From positions 1-64,000 of the forward strand of contig CAWGHW010000001.1 in the NCBI GenBank assembly GCA_963822485.1: a stretch of 64,000 bases of DNA. The letters are read 5' to 3'. This document shows, piece by piece, positions 63,792 to 64,000 of the stretch. A program made the translations under genes and the position numbers. Numbering within the stretch: the first letter of the stretch is position 1; the number at the start of each line of letters is the position of its first letter. The notes below the pieces were generated by a model, which was not told the DNA's origin, made no database searches, and saw only the letters and a program-made list of their open reading frames with translations. This DNA is from DASUBV01 sp963822485 (GTDB lineage: Bacteria; Actinomycetota; Actinomycetes; Streptosporangiales; Streptosporangiaceae).

Positions 63792-64000
63792 GCGGGTGCG
63801 TCGGGGCTGCGCGCCTCGTTTCGTCCTCGCGGCGCCCGGTCCAGCCACTGGTACATGCCCCACAGGCCGTCCAGGCCGCGCGCGTAGGCCGAGTAGGTGT
63901 GGTAGACGACGCCGTCCTCGAGCGCGAACGTGCTCATGCCGGGGCGCTCCCGCGCGTACGTCGGCCAGTCCGTGCCGCAGGTGGCCGCCCAGTCGGCCAG
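63751..64000 (-). pseudogene. DUF899 family protein, partial (window edge), frame change near C-terminus
   Basis: Only the C-terminal part is inside the window. TYARERPGMSTFALEDGVVY, HTYSAYARGLDGLWGMYQWL and DRAPRGRNE are typical of the thioredoxin-like DUF899 family. After RNE, near 63812, the frame changes and the usual ending NWFRRHDEYDHQ followed by TGA at 63751-63753 is found. The lesion could be a sequencing error. Function of the family is unknown. Confidence 0.7.

Overview
The window is high-GC DNA, roughly 70 % GC by eye, with GTG starts and strong G/C third-position bias. Its gene content points to a soil actinomycete of the Streptomyces/Streptosporangiales type: coenzyme-F420-linked oxidoreductases, a mycothiol-type DinB/maleylpyruvate isomerase protein, a BTAD/SARP regulator, two STAND (NB-ARC + TPR) regulators, CGNR and TetR regulators, and DUF4239 and DUF899 proteins. 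No housekeeping or ribosomal genes are present, so it looks like an accessory, chromosome-arm-like region. The species cannot be fixed from the sequence.

Layout. 0-12 kb holds small enzymes and resistance-type genes (esterase, FAD oxidase, aminoglycoside-type kinase, DinB proteins, YdeI, RidA, HNH nuclease, RibD-like reductase) and an ISL3 remnant at 6.15-6.94 kb. 12-25 kb holds a LysR gene, an unrecognised membrane protein, an OmpR-type two-component pair divergent from a Tat-exported Asp-box protein, a CGNR regulator divergent from an EamA exporter, an epoxide hydrolase, and a TetR gene divergent from an NAD(P)H-binding protein. 25.46-30.86 kb is a decayed Tn7-like element (TnsA, TnsB, TnsC, TniQ) with recognisable end repeats and one intact unknown cargo gene. 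31-33.4 kb has a sulfotransferase, a tRNA 3'-half and a conspicuously low-GC truncated kinase. 33.4-36 kb is a DUF4062-STAND-TPR protein. 36.5-40 kb is a LysR gene divergent from an F420-reductase/epimerase/F420-reductase cluster.

40-50.5 kb contains an alpha/beta hydrolase, PhzF, an XRE-STAND regulator with a triple 16-bp repeat at its promoter, a secreted eight-repeat protein, an aminotransferase and a three-gene signalling operon (kinase, degenerate kinase, LuxR-type regulator). 50.7-54.7 kb is an enolase-superfamily gene and an amidohydrolase separated by a doubly truncated ABC-transporter fragment. 54.7-60.5 kb has SnoaL-like, cupin and TetR genes, then an IS1380-type unit with matching terminal repeats and a 5-bp target duplication. 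That unit carries a peptidase E gene and a small ORF as passengers and sits at the stop codon of a luciferase-like F420 monooxygenase gene. 60.6-64 kb has a BTAD regulator, a haloalkanoate/epoxide-type hydrolase and a DUF899 gene cut by the window end.

Two themes run through the window. Mobile elements in several states of decay explain most truncated genes. Separately, at least six otherwise normal genes (FAD oxidase, epoxide hydrolase, PhzF, XRE-STAND, luciferase-like monooxygenase, alpha/beta hydrolase) read through perfectly if one base (two in XRE-STAND) is restored. This looks more like under-called bases in GC runs than biology, and it should be settled before any of them is called a pseudogene. 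Family assignments come from motif recognition only; no database search was run.
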